Positions 50,692 through 63,211 are shown, numbered from the stretch's first letter. The stretch: DNA of 64,000 nucleotides from Typha latifolia (GCA_019914945.1 CM034104.1:5520501-5584500), one strand, 5' to 3'. Notes: a model not told the origin generated them from the sequence alone. Translations and numbers: made by a program.

Positions 50692-52560
50692 AAAATGATA
50701 TTTGATCATTTAACATCATATCTTAGTTCTTCTTTCTTTTTTTCCTTCCTTTGACCCTACATTAAATTTGTCAAGTACAATCTTAGCATTATGTTAACTC
50801 ATTATCAAGGCACTTGACATTTTCAAGTAAACTCTCTTTAAGAATAATTTGCTCATGCACATTAACCTCCAAAATTTAAAATTTATCTAAAAATGATGAC
50901 TTTTCAAAAATTAAAGTATTTGAATATAAGAGAGCACTATTCCAATTTTTCTTGGAGGTTTAAGTTTTCTTCCTTAAGATGCTCCATATCTTTTAATGTG
51001 TCCTTTTTATTGCTCTGCCATATTAGATTTATTTTTGTGTCTCTTTGAGTTGTCCTACAAGTTTCAAATTAGTCTTTTTATTGTGTAGGATTCTTTGTAC
51101 AATTCATTGAAAGCTCTTTAAAGTTTTGAATCATCTTCATCATTTGAACTTCATGAACCATATTTATAAGCACTCAAATATTCATTAGAAATTTTAGTAG
51201 ATAACAAAGAAGTAGTGCAAACAATATAATATTTGTTTTTGGATTCGTAATCATCATCAATAAAGTCACCAATATCATCGCACATGGTATGCAAATGTTT
51301 GCTGTTTTTGTTAAGGCGATTTGGGTATTCATATGCAAAGTGGCTATGCCCTTGGTATTTGTAACTTCGAATCACTCCCCTTTGATTTTTGATCCTAGAT
51401 TTTAAGCCTTTAGAACTATTATTAACAAAAATTTCACGAGAATATTTGTTCTTCTCTTTGCCTTTGCTCTCAAGCTTATTGCTCGGGGCACTTTTCGTTT
51501 TCTAATTTCTTAAATTTTTCATGAAAGGATTCATCATATCATGGTTTAATTCATGATTCTCATCGGACTCCTCATCTTTATCTCTAATAGTGGTTAAGGC
51601 GAGACTTTTAGACTTCGAAGGTTTATGATGAGAAGATTCAAAGGTTTGTAAGTTATTTCACTTTCATTCAATCTATGTCTTTACTTTCCTCAATAGTGGT
51701 AACTTTGGTTTGAAACCTTTTTAGAAAAGAATTTAAGAATTTTCCTAACAATTCTGTTTTCAGGAATTCGTTTACCTAGATTAAAACATGAAATCACAAT
51801 ATCACTGAGTTTGGCAAAAGACTCATTTTCCTTCATATGGAAGGTCTCAAAGTTTGTCGGTAGATGTCCTCTCATGAGTAGTCTCAAGAATATCTCATTC
51901 ATCCTTATCTGACATAGTCTCGATTACCAACTTTCTTCTAGTTTGATTTCTCCCAACTTTATCTGACAGTCTCGATTGCTAGCCCCTTGATTTACTATTT
52001 TTCATGATTGACTTCCATTCTCAGTAACTCTTGAGATTGTTCTTTCATCTTGGTGACCGTTAAGACAAATCCTTTCAATATAGAAAATGAGAAAAACCTC
52101 CATCAGTGAAAATCGTAGTTTTTTTTTTCAAAAACTTCTCTTCTAAGAAATGATCGATGCCCTCTAGGGTTAGAACATCCTAACCCTTATGTACCTTATA
52201 AAGATTGTCAAATCCAACTCAAATTAAGTCTCACAAAATCTCAAATTTTGCAAAATTTTGTGCCCTATCTAAACACGAGGACCCTATTCAAACGGCCTAA
52301 CTTGAGTTTCAAGTACATTCAAATGACTAAAAACACCCATATGTATCTTTGAATGGTCCACTTAGGCATTTGAATGGTTGAAAACATGTTTTTGTATCTT
52401 CGAATGAAGTCGAATTGCAGCCAGGGTGCATTCAAACGTAGTTTGAACGCACTTTGACGACATAACTTATTTGCTTTAATTTAAATTTGAAAATCTTCAA
52501 ATTAAATCTTACCAAAACTTGTATATATGTACAAAAATTCTTAGAATGTTTTGTACATAT
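50692..52560 (-). mobile_element. COP-2: older SIRE-like copia relic (gag and LTR)
   Basis: Gag traces in minus order: HMKENESFAKLSDIVISCFNLG (cited as SFAKLSDIVISCFNLG, near 51820) with GKRIPENRIVRKI, a decayed knuckle YKYQGHSHFAYEYPNRLNK (near 51365, two Cys replaced by Tyr), and coiled-coil-like sequence below 51100. Upstream, 51960-52560 has the layout of the COP-1 LTR: CTTGAGATTGTTCTTTCATC, an AGGGTTAGAACATCCTAACCC hairpin region, decayed TTCGAA-type words (52290-52455) and an AGAATGTTTTGTACATAT end. It is far more diverged than COP-1. Confidence 0.7.
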
Positions 52561-53173
52561 TTACTAATACTAAAGTCATATCTCTCATAGTAGTGCACGT
52601 GTGCTAGTGACATATTACTAAGTAAGCAAGTTATCAACATGTAATCAACACCCACGCATGGAGACACTACCATCATGGAATAATTATGTATCTTAACCAT
52701 AAGTATGCTACAATAGATGTACAATCATTTAGACAATAAGAGTCTTGATAAGTGTCATGTTGTGACAACCATGTACAAACATCATATAAATTCTACTAGA
52801 ATACGGTCCTTTCGTATGCAATTTTATCACAACATATTATATATACAATGATTGTCTGTAGTACGTAATAGGATTATCAAATCCATATGGAGATGGTGGT
52901 GAAGAATACACTAAAAGAATATAAAGAAATGACTTATTGCTGTTATAAAAAAAGTAAACAAAAAATGTCAAGCAAGTAAGATAAATCCGGACATAATCAT
53001 GTAGATTTCTACACAATTATCTAGATGTCAAATACACAATTATTCATAATTATATAAATCAACATATTGATAGAAAAAACATGAGTGAATCTGTGAGCAT
53101 ATTAAATACATAATAATCTTAATATATAGATCATGAGATAGAGTAAATCAACATTTTAAATTTCTTCGGTCGC
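52561..53173. other. AT-rich spacer
   Basis: No gene is recognised. It should hold the 5' end of G3-2 if that element is complete, but I see no G3 LTR or primer site here. Confidence 0.4.
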
Positions 53174-53610
53174 GATGGAGGCCTCCCCACCACTACAAAC
53201 CCAAGCCACTGCCACAACAATGTTGGAGCAACCAGTCGAGGCGGGTTTCATGTCATCTACTTTGGGCCAATTGCCAACCAATGGTGGCTGTCGTAGCTGC
53301 TCACAACCGTCGGGTGACTGAACTAGGCGGCTACCACCATAGGGAACTACTGCTTTGTTGGGGTGGCTTTGTTAGGTTTCCCACCACCCTTGCTCCACTA
53401 TATTTGGGATCTAGGCCCCATCCGTAGTTATCAGGGGCCGGTGGATGCACGAACGACATACCCTTCCACTTAGATTGAGCTCGAGCTTGATTTTGGTCCT
53501 CCATCGCTAACCGGTTTCACCACCTCATGTGAACCAGTTTAAAATTCATGAGCATGACCATGAGCCCGAGTATGAGCTTGAGAATGACTAGTAGAATGAC
53601 CCCCCCCCTG
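53174..53610 (+). pseudogene. G3-2 gag N-terminal part (broken)
   Basis: The ATG at 53174 opens MEASPPLQTQATATTMLEQ. After stops, an acidic EPEYELENDE segment (near 53560) matches the G3-1 leader. A run of nine C (53600-53608) sits at the junction with G2-4. Confidence 0.55.
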
Positions 53611-54305
53611 TGATACGATCTCCCCTTAGGCCAAGGTTCAATCTATCCCGATTTTCAGATCTGGACAAAATCTGACACAGAACTTTGGAAATAGATCCCA
53701 AAAGATGCTGTCATTGGATCGATGTGATTTTTTGATATGTTGTAGCTATGGAAACTAGATTTCCAAAAAATTAAGTTTAGATGAATCATATGTCGAGATC
53801 TCAAGATATCATCCGATTAGTGGACAAACATCGAGTAGTCTATCTTAGAATCTGTGGATGGAGACACGAGATCGTAGATGATGGTGGAGGACTGGCATTA
53901 ATGGGGTGGCATCGGTGAATAAGTGGTGGTGGAAGGGTTATGGGTGATGGAAGGATTAGGGCAATAATGATTTCATGATTGCCATCCACACCTTTAGAGG
54001 CTAACTAAACAATTCAAAAATAGCAATTATTAACCCTAAATAGTACATTTTTGCCGACTGCGTTCGAACGCGATGCAGACATTCGTAGGCGCATTCGAAC
54101 GTGGCATTCGAACGCATATTTCGTACTCTCTGGATGTGCAAACCTAATGTAGACGTTCACAAGCACATTTGAACGCACTCCACCCGCGTTCGAACGCGAC
54201 ATACAGAAAACCTTATTTTTTAGAATTAAACACTAAAACAAAAGACAAAGACATCCCTAAAGTATCCATGCTCGAGGCAACATTGGTGAAGTCTGAATTG
54301 TATCA
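53611..54305 (-). repeat. 3' LTR of G2-4
   Basis: The plus-strand ends are TGATACGATCTCCCC and GAATTGTATCA. It is shorter than the 5' LTR (695 against 877 bp), with a deletion around 53955-53970 that removes the GGGACTAGGGTGATTGG region. Palindrome words lie at 54060-54200. Confidence 0.85.
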
Positions 54306-55680
54306 ATCCACCATGCTTCCGCAACCTTGTCCTCAAGGTTTGAAATTAGGGAAGCGATCTTTGAACTCTGACTCAAGCTCCTCCACGATTTGATCCTCTG
54401 CATTGGTTCCCCACATATCTGAAAATAGAGAAAAGGTTGGTGCTAAATAGGAGGCGAGCTCACTTGTGTCCGGTTGGCGCGAAAAGGCATCAACCGCTGG
54501 TTCTCGATCTCTTTTTTATAGACTAGTTCGTAGTCATACCCAAGGAGTTTCGTGACCCACCATTGTTGTGCTGGGGTGTGGACACGTTGCTCCATAAAGT
54601 AGGGTAAGATACGCTAGTCCGTGCGGATAGTAAACCGTTGGCTAATCAAGTAGGGTCTCCATTTGGTGATGGCGTGTAGAATTGCTAGCATTTCGTGCTC
54701 GTAGGTGGATAGTTGTCGCGACCGGTTTGACAATGCCTTGCTCATATATGCCACGGGTCTGCCCTCTTGGATCAAAACTGCTCCAATGCCCTCACCCAAA
54801 GTGTTGCATTCCACCACAAAGGCTTGCTGAAATCCGGTAGTACTAGAACCAATGCGGTAGACATGGTTGTCCTCAATTCTTTAAAGGCCTCCGTCGCCTT
54901 TCCCGTCCATTAAAATCCTCATTTTCTGAGTAAGGAGGTCAGCGGGGCAGCAATCTTGCCGTAGTTGGCAACGAATCGCCGGTAGTACCCCGTCAACCTA
55001 ATAAATCCCCTCAATTCCCATTGATTAGTGGAAATCGACCAGTCCACCATATTCTTGATCTTACTTGGATCGGCTTTCACTCCTCTCTCTAAGATTATAT
55101 ATCCCAAGTACTCCACTCGTGGCTCTCCCCAAAGGCACTTGCTCATCTTGACTTTTAACTAGTTTTGTCACAAGATATTCAACACCTCATGCACATGCCA
55201 CAAGTGCTCACTTCAATTCCTGCTATACACTAGAATATCGTCAAAGAAGACGAGCACGTACCGACATAAGAGCAGGTGGAAAAGGTCATTCATCAGCCCT
55301 TGGAAGGTGGCTGGTGCATTGGTGAGCCCAAACGGTGTGACTCGGAACTCATAGTAGCCATCGTGAGTTTGGAACATTGTTTTGTGCACATCTTCCGGGT
55401 CAACGCGGATTTGATGATACCCCGCTCTTAAGTCAAGTTTGCTAAAGTAAGCCGACCCTGTGAGTTCATCTAGCAACTCCTCGATCACCGGTATTGGATA
55501 CCAGTATTTGACAGTGATCGATTCAAGGCTCGGTAGTCGACGCAAAATTACCAACTCCCGTCTTTCTTTCGAACCAGCAGCACCGGCGATGAGTAGGCAC
55601 TTCTACTCGGTTGAATAATCCCTTGCTCGAGCATTTCCACCACAAATTTGTTGATCTCTTCCTTCTGAACATGAGGGTAC
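54306..55680 (-). pseudogene. G2-4 reverse transcriptase, RNase H and end stub (broken)
   Basis: RT landmarks: [44 protein letters not shown] (cited as [20 protein letters not shown], near 55440), [21 protein letters not shown] (cited as [18 protein letters not shown], near 55340), [15 protein letters not shown] (near 55255), CLWGEPRVEYLGYII (near 55130) and LRGFIRLTGYYRRFVANYGK (near 55010). RNase H: VECNTLGEGIGAVLIQEGRPVAYMS (cited as GAVLIQEGRPVAYMS), YEHEMLAILHAITKWRPYL (near 54690). A linker ELASYLAPTFSLFSD (near 54455) passes directly to FKDRFPNFKP (near 54350). The linker gives the reference for the join seen in G2-2 and G2-3. Confidence 0.85.
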
Positions 55681-56580
55681 CGATAGGGCCAAACATTTGC
55701 TAGTTCAACCCCAGGAATGATCTGGATGCAATGGTCGTGCTGACTGGTCGGCGACAGTCCTCAGGTTTCCTCGAAGAGATCCTTGAATTCTTGCAGCAGC
55801 TCTTGCATGTCATTGGCTATTTGCCTTAGTGGTGGATGTTCTAGTTCAGCAACAGTCATTTGCAATAGTAGAGCTCGGTCCCCTACACAAGGAAGGCCCA
55901 AAAGTGGTTGCAACGTCAGCCCTTGCCGCGGTTGGTTTCTATCTAGCAGCACCCTTCGACCATTCCTCTGAAATGTCAATGTGAGGTTTGAAAAATTAAA
56001 TGTTACGGGCCGCAAGCTCTGAAGCTGTTGTGTCCCCAAGATAATGTCGGCACCTCACAAGACCAACGGATAAAGATCCAATGTGAAAGTTTGGCCTTGC
56101 ACCTTCAATTCCACACCTCCACAAATAAAATATGCCCTCAATGTGGTGTCATCTCCAATCATAACATAGAACCCTTCCGTGGGTTCCGACTACAGCCCAA
56201 TCTTTCTAAGGAGCCTCTTGTCAATAAAGTTGTGGGTGGACCCGGTGTTGATCAAGATTCTCACTGTAGTTTTCTCTTGTCAATGAAGTTGTGGGTGGAC
56301 CCGATGTTGATCAAGATTCTCACTGTAGTTTTCTTGACTACACCATTCATCCATAAAGTTTTTGGCGCTGCTATCCCAGAATAGGCGTGGAGGGAGATCT
56401 CGGCCATCATGTCCTCCTCAAGTTGCTCCTCAGCTACTCCTCACTATCCTGCCACACCCTCATCTTCATCTGCAATCTCATCCTCAGCCTCCTCTAATTC
56501 GTCGATTAGCATCACCGATCCCATCAGTTTAGCGCAGCGATACCCGGGTACAAACTTCTAATCACAATGAAAGCATAGGC
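55681..56580 (-). pseudogene. G2-4 protease region with a tandem duplication
   Basis: Minus strand: SISLHAYSG-like (near 56390), a retropepsin active-site segment ILINTGSTHNFIDKR (near 56250) whose catalytic Asp reads Asn, DLYPL..., then an open piece 56039-55761 (LQSLRPVTFNFSNLTLTFQRN, cited as PVTFNFSNLTLTFQRN; LQEFKDLFEET). About 60 bp spanning the active site are repeated in tandem (about 56212-56335), which duplicates the motif and breaks the frame. Confidence 0.75.
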
Positions 56581-57830
56581 CTTTGGCTCTTCGTTCCTCT
56601 ACTTGAGCAAGTGTGAGTGCTCGTCCCGGACCTCTAGGTGCGACTTCACATCTTAGGATGGCTTTAGAGGTGTTCGAGGTGGCACCATTGCAGCAGCGGT
56701 TCTTGGTACTCCGGTAACATTTCCTACCGCTTTAGTTAGTTGAGCTTGATTGCAGCTTCCTTGGCTCGACTAGTTCTATTTCAGATGTAACTTCATAGCT
56801 CGATGTTTGTCTTCCATGAGCACCGCATCTTCGAAGTCCTCCTTTAAGGTTCTAGGCCTTAAAGTCCTCACGTCGGCTTGTATGTCTCCCCGTAGCCTGG
56901 AGATGAAGGTGCTGCGAAGCTGCTGATCCGTCCATAGGGGTTGGCATTGGCTACTTATCCTCTCAAACTCTTCTTGGTATGCCCCAACCGTGATCTTTTG
57001 CACCGTCTTTGAGAGGAGAGCATCGAAGTCTTCATACCCCGACGCTCCAATTCGCGCGTGATATCGGCGCAAAAGTCAGCCTAAGTTTTGATAGCCTTAT
57101 TGGCATTGGCTGCTCGAAACCAATGAAGCGCCGCATCTTCAAGGTGGAAGCTCGCAAGCGTCACCTTATATTCTTTCGCCGTACCCTAGTATGCTAAGAA
57201 TTGCTCCGCCCTATACAACCGATCGATTGGATCGCCACCCTTGAACTTAGGGAATTCGAGACGTACAATTTGCCCACGGATGTCATTGTCTCGATCTGGA
57301 TCATGTCCAAGTCCTTGTCTAACCGGAGGAGGATGCACCATGAATGGTTGATGATCCCTCCTTCGATTTTGATTAACTCGCCGTAGTTCCGGTTCGTATT
57401 GCCTCGCCCATGGATCTAGATCTCCAAGGTGATCTCCATAGTGGTTTACTCGTCGGATGGGTTCACCTGCAACTGGGACTGCTGGAACCATCCTTGCTTG
57501 TCTCTGCCCATAGGGTGGTGGTAGCAGCAGCTCTTGTAGTTGCAAATTCTGAACCGGTGGCGGCGGGTTCATGGGAGTGGACTCACGTTGTGGGGTCGAT
57601 AGCGCATTCCCGTTCGCCATGGCTTCCCTTGTTGCCCATAATTCTTGCATCATCTCCATCATCATCTGGTTGTTGATGGTCATTTGTTCAAAATGAGACC
57701 CCAACACGGCTTGAACACTAGGTTCTTCCGTATTCCAATTTGATCAGGTGATTTCGCCAGTGGAAGTCCCCGCAACAGTTTCCCCCTCCTCTATTGGGAG
57801 AATCTCACCGTGCAGCCATGGCTCTGGTTG
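56581..57830 (-). pseudogene. G2-4 gag (broken)
   Basis: N-terminal helical segment (QMTINNQMMMEMMQEL near 57690), proline-rich linker (LLPPPYGQRQARM), then LEFPKFKGGDPIDRLYRAEQFLAY (cited as LEFPKFKGGDPIDRLYRAEQ, near 57250), IGASGYEDFDALLSK (near 57050), YQEEFERISSQCQPLWTDQ (near 56970), FISRLRGDIQADVRTLRP (near 56900) and VLMEDKHRAMKLH. The core Trp of DWLYRAEQ is Arg here. A frameshift near 57180 and small deletions break it. Confidence 0.8.
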
Positions 57831-57878
57831 TCGTCATAGGAAGCGCGTGTCCAAGGAACGGTGGCTCTAATACCAGCT

Positions 57879-58755
57879 TGATACGATCTCCCCTTAAGCC
57901 AACGTTCGATCTATCCCGATTTTTAGATCTAGACAAGATCGACACCAGAATTTTGGAAATAGATACCAAAAGATGTCGCCATCAAATCGATGCGATGTTT
58001 TGATATGTTGTAGCCCCGGTGGATGTCAAAATCTTGAGATATCATCCAATTAGTGGAAGAACATCGGGTAGTCTATCTTAGGATCTGTGGATGGAGTCAC
58101 GAGATCCTAGATGATAGTGGATGGTGGAGGACCGGCGTTAATGGGGTGGCACCGGTCAGTAAGTGATTGTGGAAGGGTTATGGATGATGGAAGGATTAGG
58201 GCAAGTGATGGATAGATTGGAAGAAAGGGGAGGAGAGGGCCACCCCTAAGGGACTAGGGTGATTGGCCGGTCGAGCGAGGTTAGAAGCGGCGTTGCCGGG
58301 GAACGAGAGAACGGGAGAGAAGAAGATGAAGGAGGTAGGGCAAAAACTCAATTCATCAATAATGATTCCATGGTTGCCATCCACACCTTTAGAGGCTAAC
58401 CAAACAATTCAAAAATAGCAATTATTAACCCTAAACAATACATTTTCGCCGACCGAATTTGAACACACCCGATCGCGTTCGAACACACATATTTCCAACT
58501 TCTCTAGATTTGCGAACGCGATGCGGGCGTTCGTAAGCATATTCGAATGCGGCGTTCGAATGCATATTTCGCACTCTCTGGATGTGCAAACCTGATGCAG
58601 GCATTCACAAGCGCGTTCGAACGCACTCCACCCGTGTTCAAACTCAACATACAGAAAACTTATATTTTTAGAATTAAACACTAAAATAAGAGACAAATAC
58701 ATCCCTAAAGTGTATCCATGCTCGAGACAACATCAGTGAAGTCTGAATCGTATGA
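57879..58755 (-). repeat. 5' LTR of G2-4 (877 bp)
   Basis: The plus-strand ends are TGATACGATCTCCCC and GAATCGTATGA (last C changed to G). The promoter position is TTTAGAGGCTAACC (no TATA). TTCGAA words lie at 58450-58640. It is preceded by the primer-site word GCTCTAATACCA on the plus strand (57866-57877). Confidence 0.85.
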
Positions 58756-58803
58756 CGGTGAGCCCACATTAGTTGACTAAATTGAATCCACATGTAGCCT
58801 AGG

Positions 58804-59614
58804 TGATAGGTACAGAACATCCTCTTTATAGGAAAGTAGTCCGCGCAATTGATGGAAAAATTCACCAAATATTTTTCTATAGTTAGAAAATTATGAAATC
58901 AAAGGTGATAGATCCATAATTTTCTGATCTCCGTTTTTGGTTTTCATGTCCTTTATAGATTCAAACTGTAACTATGACAAAAATATGCAAGAGTGGGGGT
59001 GATGGTGGTGGTGGCGATTGGAGGTGATGATATGGTTATATATGATAGTGGAGATGAGGGTGGATGATTTGTGCAGTTTAAGGGATAAGGATGGAGGGAG
59101 AGAAGTGGCCGAGATCCCAAGGAGGAGGGACGACTCAAAAAATGAGGGAGATTAGAAGAATACCGACGTAAAAATGGCGCACGGCTAGGACTTGAAGGAA
59201 GACGAAGAGAGATTTGGGTAGAAAGGATAGAAAGGAGATTGAAATTAATATCCATTCATCAAAATGATTTTGGTTGCCATCCACACCTTAAGAGGCTAAC
59301 CAAATAAGCCAAAATTATAATTATTAACCCTAAAAATAGTGGACTCTCATCAATCGCGTTCGAACGGGGTCGACTGCATTCGAACACACAAAATACATTC
59401 TATGTCGATGCGAACGTATACAGGCATTTGCACGCGGGTGTTCGAGCGCGTTCGAACACACAATTTGCGTTCTCTATTGATGTGAACGCCTATAGGCATT
59501 CACAAGGGTATTTAAACGTGCCCCCTCTCGCATTCGAACGCAACCTACAAAAATCTTATTTTTTTGAAAATAAGCAACTAGTACAATAAGAAAAGACTCC
59601 AGCAAAGTGTATCA
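58804..59614 (-). mobile_element. G1 solo LTR (811 bp)
   Basis: In plus orientation it runs from TGATAGG to AAAGTGTATCA, with a perfect target-site duplication CTAGG (58799-58803 and 59615-59619). It has U5-like sequence, CT-rich R, a decayed promoter position (TTAAGAGG) and TTCGAA words at 59355-59545. The flanks on both sides are G3-2 sequence, so it inserted there and lost its internal region by LTR recombination. Confidence 0.92.
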
Positions 59615-59619
59615 CTAGG

Positions 59620-60577
59620 CACGACATAGGCTTATGACCCATGTGGCTAGCATCCTCTGCAAGGTAGCCCGACTCACTTGATGGACCACATTGGGGAATT
59701 CAAGCTCGGACCGTCAAGCTTGATTCTCGAAACTCTCTAGAGGAGATCCACTAGATTGGACCTACCTAGTGAAGCAGCTTTTCCGGTACCACAGCACACC
59801 CCACAACTCATAGCATTTTGCTTGGAGGGCGTGGTGATTAGGTTGTATCAATCGGTAGAGCAGATTTGACCATTCGAGTCTTGGCAAGAGTTCTCTAATG
59901 CGATTATGCTCAATTCATTCGATAGAGCGGACTTGACCATTCGAGTCTTGGCAAGATTTCGCTAATGCAATTTGTGCTTAGTTTAGTTCAACCTAGTGTG
60001 AGAACTTTCAGGATATGTTGACTAAACTGGCTCAGTTAACAATAGTTTGAGCTTATCGGGAGGAGTTCAAACAAATTTGCATCCAGTCACCAACTGGTCC
60101 AGACTTGGCCCTAAAGAGTACCTTCATTAGTGGGCTTAGACTTGACATTTAGGCTGAAGTCAAGGTCTTGAGGCCAACTATTTCTAAAGAGACCTTCTCA
60201 TTGGCAGTTCTAATGGAGTCCAAGTTGGATTAGGTGAACTAGATCTGTAATGATGAGAGAAGGAAGACAGCCCAAGCTCACGACCCACTAGAAATTGTAC
60301 CTACCCTGGCCGAGCATGAACAAATGGCTCTGCCCAACTGCTAACAAAATTTTACGCTACTTTGTACCCAATGACTTGGACTACAAAACGAAAGGGTTGT
60401 GTTTTTTTACTATGATGACTAATTTACCTTCAATCATAAAATGTTTCCCACATCATTTTCTTAGGTAATTTTGAAAATGAAGAACCTGAGTCCTCCGATT
60501 GGCACGACAAGTTGTATGAGTATAAGGACGTGAGAGACTAGTCACCTTGAGAAGAAAGTGTTGGAAGCATGGTGGAT
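59620..60577 (+). pseudogene. G3-2 gag core and pol-end stub (broken)
   Basis: Plus-strand traces in the same order as G3-1: QARTVKLDS (near 59700), a LLRSFSGTTAHPTTH-like segment, LEGVVIRL (near 59825), FANAICA-like (near 59940), MLTKLAQLT (near 60015), YREEFKQICIQSP-like, STFISGLRLDI (near 60115) and LAVLMESKLD (near 60205). A 60-bp block around AGCAGA/AGCGGACTTGACCATTCGAGTCTTGGCAAGA is repeated (59860-59890 and 59927-59957). Pol is absent. A GAAGAAAGTGTTGGAAGCATGG stretch before the LTR (cited as GAAGAAAGTGTTGG) may be the polypurine tract. Confidence 0.65.
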
Positions 60578-61089
60578 TAATAAGATCTGACTATGTGGGT
60601 TGAGTCAATCGAGTCTAATTAGTCTAATTTGTTTATGGTCTTTAATTTTGAATTAAAGTGGATAATTCGTATGTGGATCTAATACGATAGAACTTTACTC
60701 CTATTTAATTATTATCATGGAATGAATATTTAGTTTAGCCAATTTATTATTATTATCTTTACCTTCTATCGTAGCCATTAAATCATCCTTAATTTTATAG
60801 GAGTATATCGTAACCCTAAATTCTCTCCAAGCTCCAAACTTTAACCACCATCTTCCTCCACAAGCCTCCCTACTTTTAATTTACGATCGTCCACCACCAC
60901 TCTAATGGTCGCTACAACGTCAGATATTTATCAATCTATTTAGATCCGATCTTCCCTCACTATTTTATTTTTAAATTTTCACCTCGATTCACATGAAAGT
61001 AAAGCCGTTAAATCCGTTACTCATGAGGCTACTTATAAAAATCTCAACATTTTCTTATGTCTATATTAGTCTAGATCTATTTCTTAACA
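60578..61089 (+). repeat. 3' LTR of G3-2 (~512 bp)
   Basis: It starts near TTAATAAGATCTGAC and ends TCTAGATCTATTTCTTAACA, aligning with the ends of the LTR at 18856-19332 (GATCTGACC... and TCTAGATAAGCTTCGTAACA). The first base of the LTR is uncertain by a few positions. Confidence 0.65.
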
Positions 61090-61370
61090 ATTTTTTCTAC
61101 TTCTCTCCCTTCATTAAATATTAACATAATCTTAACATCTTCCCATATAATGATAAGAAGTTTCATCACTGTGTAGGTTGATGAAAAATCAAACCCAGGT
61201 CTTTCTTAGTTTTTAGGTATAATTCATGTTAATGACTTGCCTCTCTTTATAATATTAGTTATTTGAAAACTATTTTTAATAATCTACAATGATATTAGTC
61301 AGAATAATTTTCTATAGATTTTTACTCTAAATTCTATAATTATTAATTATAGATACCATACCAAACAGTA
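61090..61370. other. AT-rich spacer
   Basis: No gene or recognised repeat. Confidence 0.5.
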
Positions 61371-61378
61371 GAGTGCAT

Positions 61379-61874
61379 TAGGGGTGACAAAAGTTGACCC
61401 AACTTGATGACCCTACATAGTAACCTGACTTTTAGATGGGTTTGGGTATAGTCTAAATGGATTTATGTCATAAACGAGTCAACTCATCTAACCCAAATAT
61501 TAAACATGTCGTATTCGTGTTTATTACCCTAACCCATTTAGCACATTTATAACTTGACCATCCAACTCGTTTATGACATGATAACTCATTTATGACTTGA
61601 CTAACCCATTTATAATTCAACTAATCCATTTATAACTTGTTTAACTTGTTTATAACTCAAAAAAAAATCCATTTATAACATGAAAAGACCCATTTATAAT
61701 CCGAACAATACATAAATTGAAATAATTTAGCTACCCAATAACCCAATTATGATTAGTGTAATTTGTTTAATAAACGGGTTGTGTTAGTGTTTAGAATTTC
61801 AACTCGTTCAATAAACAAGTAATGTTCTTGTTTGCATTACCCTGATCCGACCCGCCTCGGGTTTGCCACCTTTA
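61379..61874. mobile_element. Non-autonomous hAT-like DNA element (496 bp)
   Basis: The ends are imperfect inverted repeats: TAGGGGTGACAAA at the left and, reading the other strand from the right, TAAAGGTGGCAAA (10 of 13 match). Flanking 8-mers GAGTGCAT (61371-61378) and GGGTACAT (61875-61882) agree at 6 of 8. TIRs starting TAGGGGTG and 8-bp duplications are typical of plant hAT elements. The interior has degenerate repeats of ACCCATTTATAACTTGA (61540-61700) and no coding capacity. Confidence 0.6.
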
Positions 61875-61882
61875 GGGTACAT

Positions 61883-63176
61883 TCCTCGATATGAGTTTAA
61901 CATACAAACTCATATCTTAATATGTCAAGTACGCACCCACACAATAGAATAATAAAGGAAAATAAAGAAACATTTTTAGACTTGGGATTTTCTTTGATGG
62001 ATCCTCTTGGTGCAAAGTAAAGATATTTCTTACTTGTTAGTATCTTTCTAATCCATATATGTTGACTATGGATTATGTAGATATTAACTCCAAATTCCAT
62101 AGTTAATAACTATGGATTCCAAATTTGATAAATACATTCTATTATAAATAAATTGACTTATTTCATTGAATTCAATTCTATATATGGTGAACATAATAGA
62201 TTTCAAAGATAGTAACTCTAAATTTTGTAGTTCGTATCTTCAAATTTTCTATATACTAATTAACTTTAGATTTGTAGTTACTAATTGATAATTTTGAATT
62301 ATTAACTATAGATTTTTTAATTACTAAATATGGATTCCTAAAATATATTTATGAAATCGATAAATATATCTATAGAATCTATAAATATATTTTAGAATCC
62401 AAAGATGAATTTTTATATAACCTACATATGAATATTTATGGAATCTGTACTTATATCTATAATTTATAAATATTATCTTAATCCATCTCTGTGGTTATAT
62501 ATTTTATTATCAACTAAATATATAATATATTTGATACATTAAGTATATTTCAAATATTAATAAGAGATCTTCATCCTCAACATTACTAATAAAAGATTTA
62601 CTTCGATGGAAAAAGATTCTTAACTACAATATTGTATTCATTTAGATGCTATTTTATTAATTTATAAATTTTTGTCTTCACTTTTAGCACGGTGGAATTA
62701 TTTTTAATGTGTAAAAAATGAGTATTTTTTACCTTCATACTAAAAAAGTATTTTATAGTTATCTACTCTTTGAACACTTTCTATGTAGAAAATGATTATA
62801 ACATGGTGGTGTAGTCGTGTAGAGGGTAAAGTTTTTAATTAAAGTTTTCATTTGAGAGGTGAAAGAGAAAGAGAGAGCTTAGTGAAGAACTCTTTATTAT
62901 AACTTAAAAAATAAAGTATGATTATATTGTATAGGAGAATAATAGATAAGTAATATGTATTCTCTTTCCCATCCTAACTCTAGTACACTTTCCTATTGAA
63001 TAGAAAATTAGAAAAAATAAGAGTAATATTTCATACTATAGGTGATAATGACTTTTTCTAATAAAATAGGTTCAATGGTGTTATGCTCATTTTACAAAAA
63101 GAGAGTGAAATTGTAAAATAAAAATAGAATGGATAAGGATGTAAAAATATAAATTATTATTTATTTATAGTGCAAA

Positions 63177-63211
<35 letters not shown>

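Larger units (their letters stand above)
53611..58755 (-). mobile_element. G2-4: Ty3/gypsy lacking integrase, nested in G3-2
   Basis: In minus order: 5' LTR (58755-57879), primer site (57866-57877, one mismatch), gag, protease, RT, RNase H, a short linker, an FKDRFPNFKP end stub, polypurine tract and 3' LTR (54305-53611). The integrase is deleted between the ELASYLAPTFSLFSD linker and the stub. The LTR ends show no convincing duplication (flanks CCCTG and CGGTG). Confidence 0.85.
53174..61089 (+). mobile_element. G3-2: gag-only Ty3/gypsy remnant split by two insertions
   Basis: Plus-strand gag N-terminal part (53174-53610), then G2-4 (53611-58755), a 48-bp piece (58756-58803), a solo G1 LTR (58804-59614), the gag core and C-terminal part (59620-60330), a short pol-end stub with a polypurine-like tract (60480-60577) and a 3' LTR (60578-61089). 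The leader and gag match G3-1 (ATGAGCATGACC..., GTCAAGCTTGA...). No protease, RT or integrase is seen. Confidence 0.65.

Noticed and set aside
50692..50700. AAAAT beside COP-1 as half of a target-site duplication
   Set aside because: No matching pentamer is found at the left LTR boundary near 41126, under either choice of LTR end.
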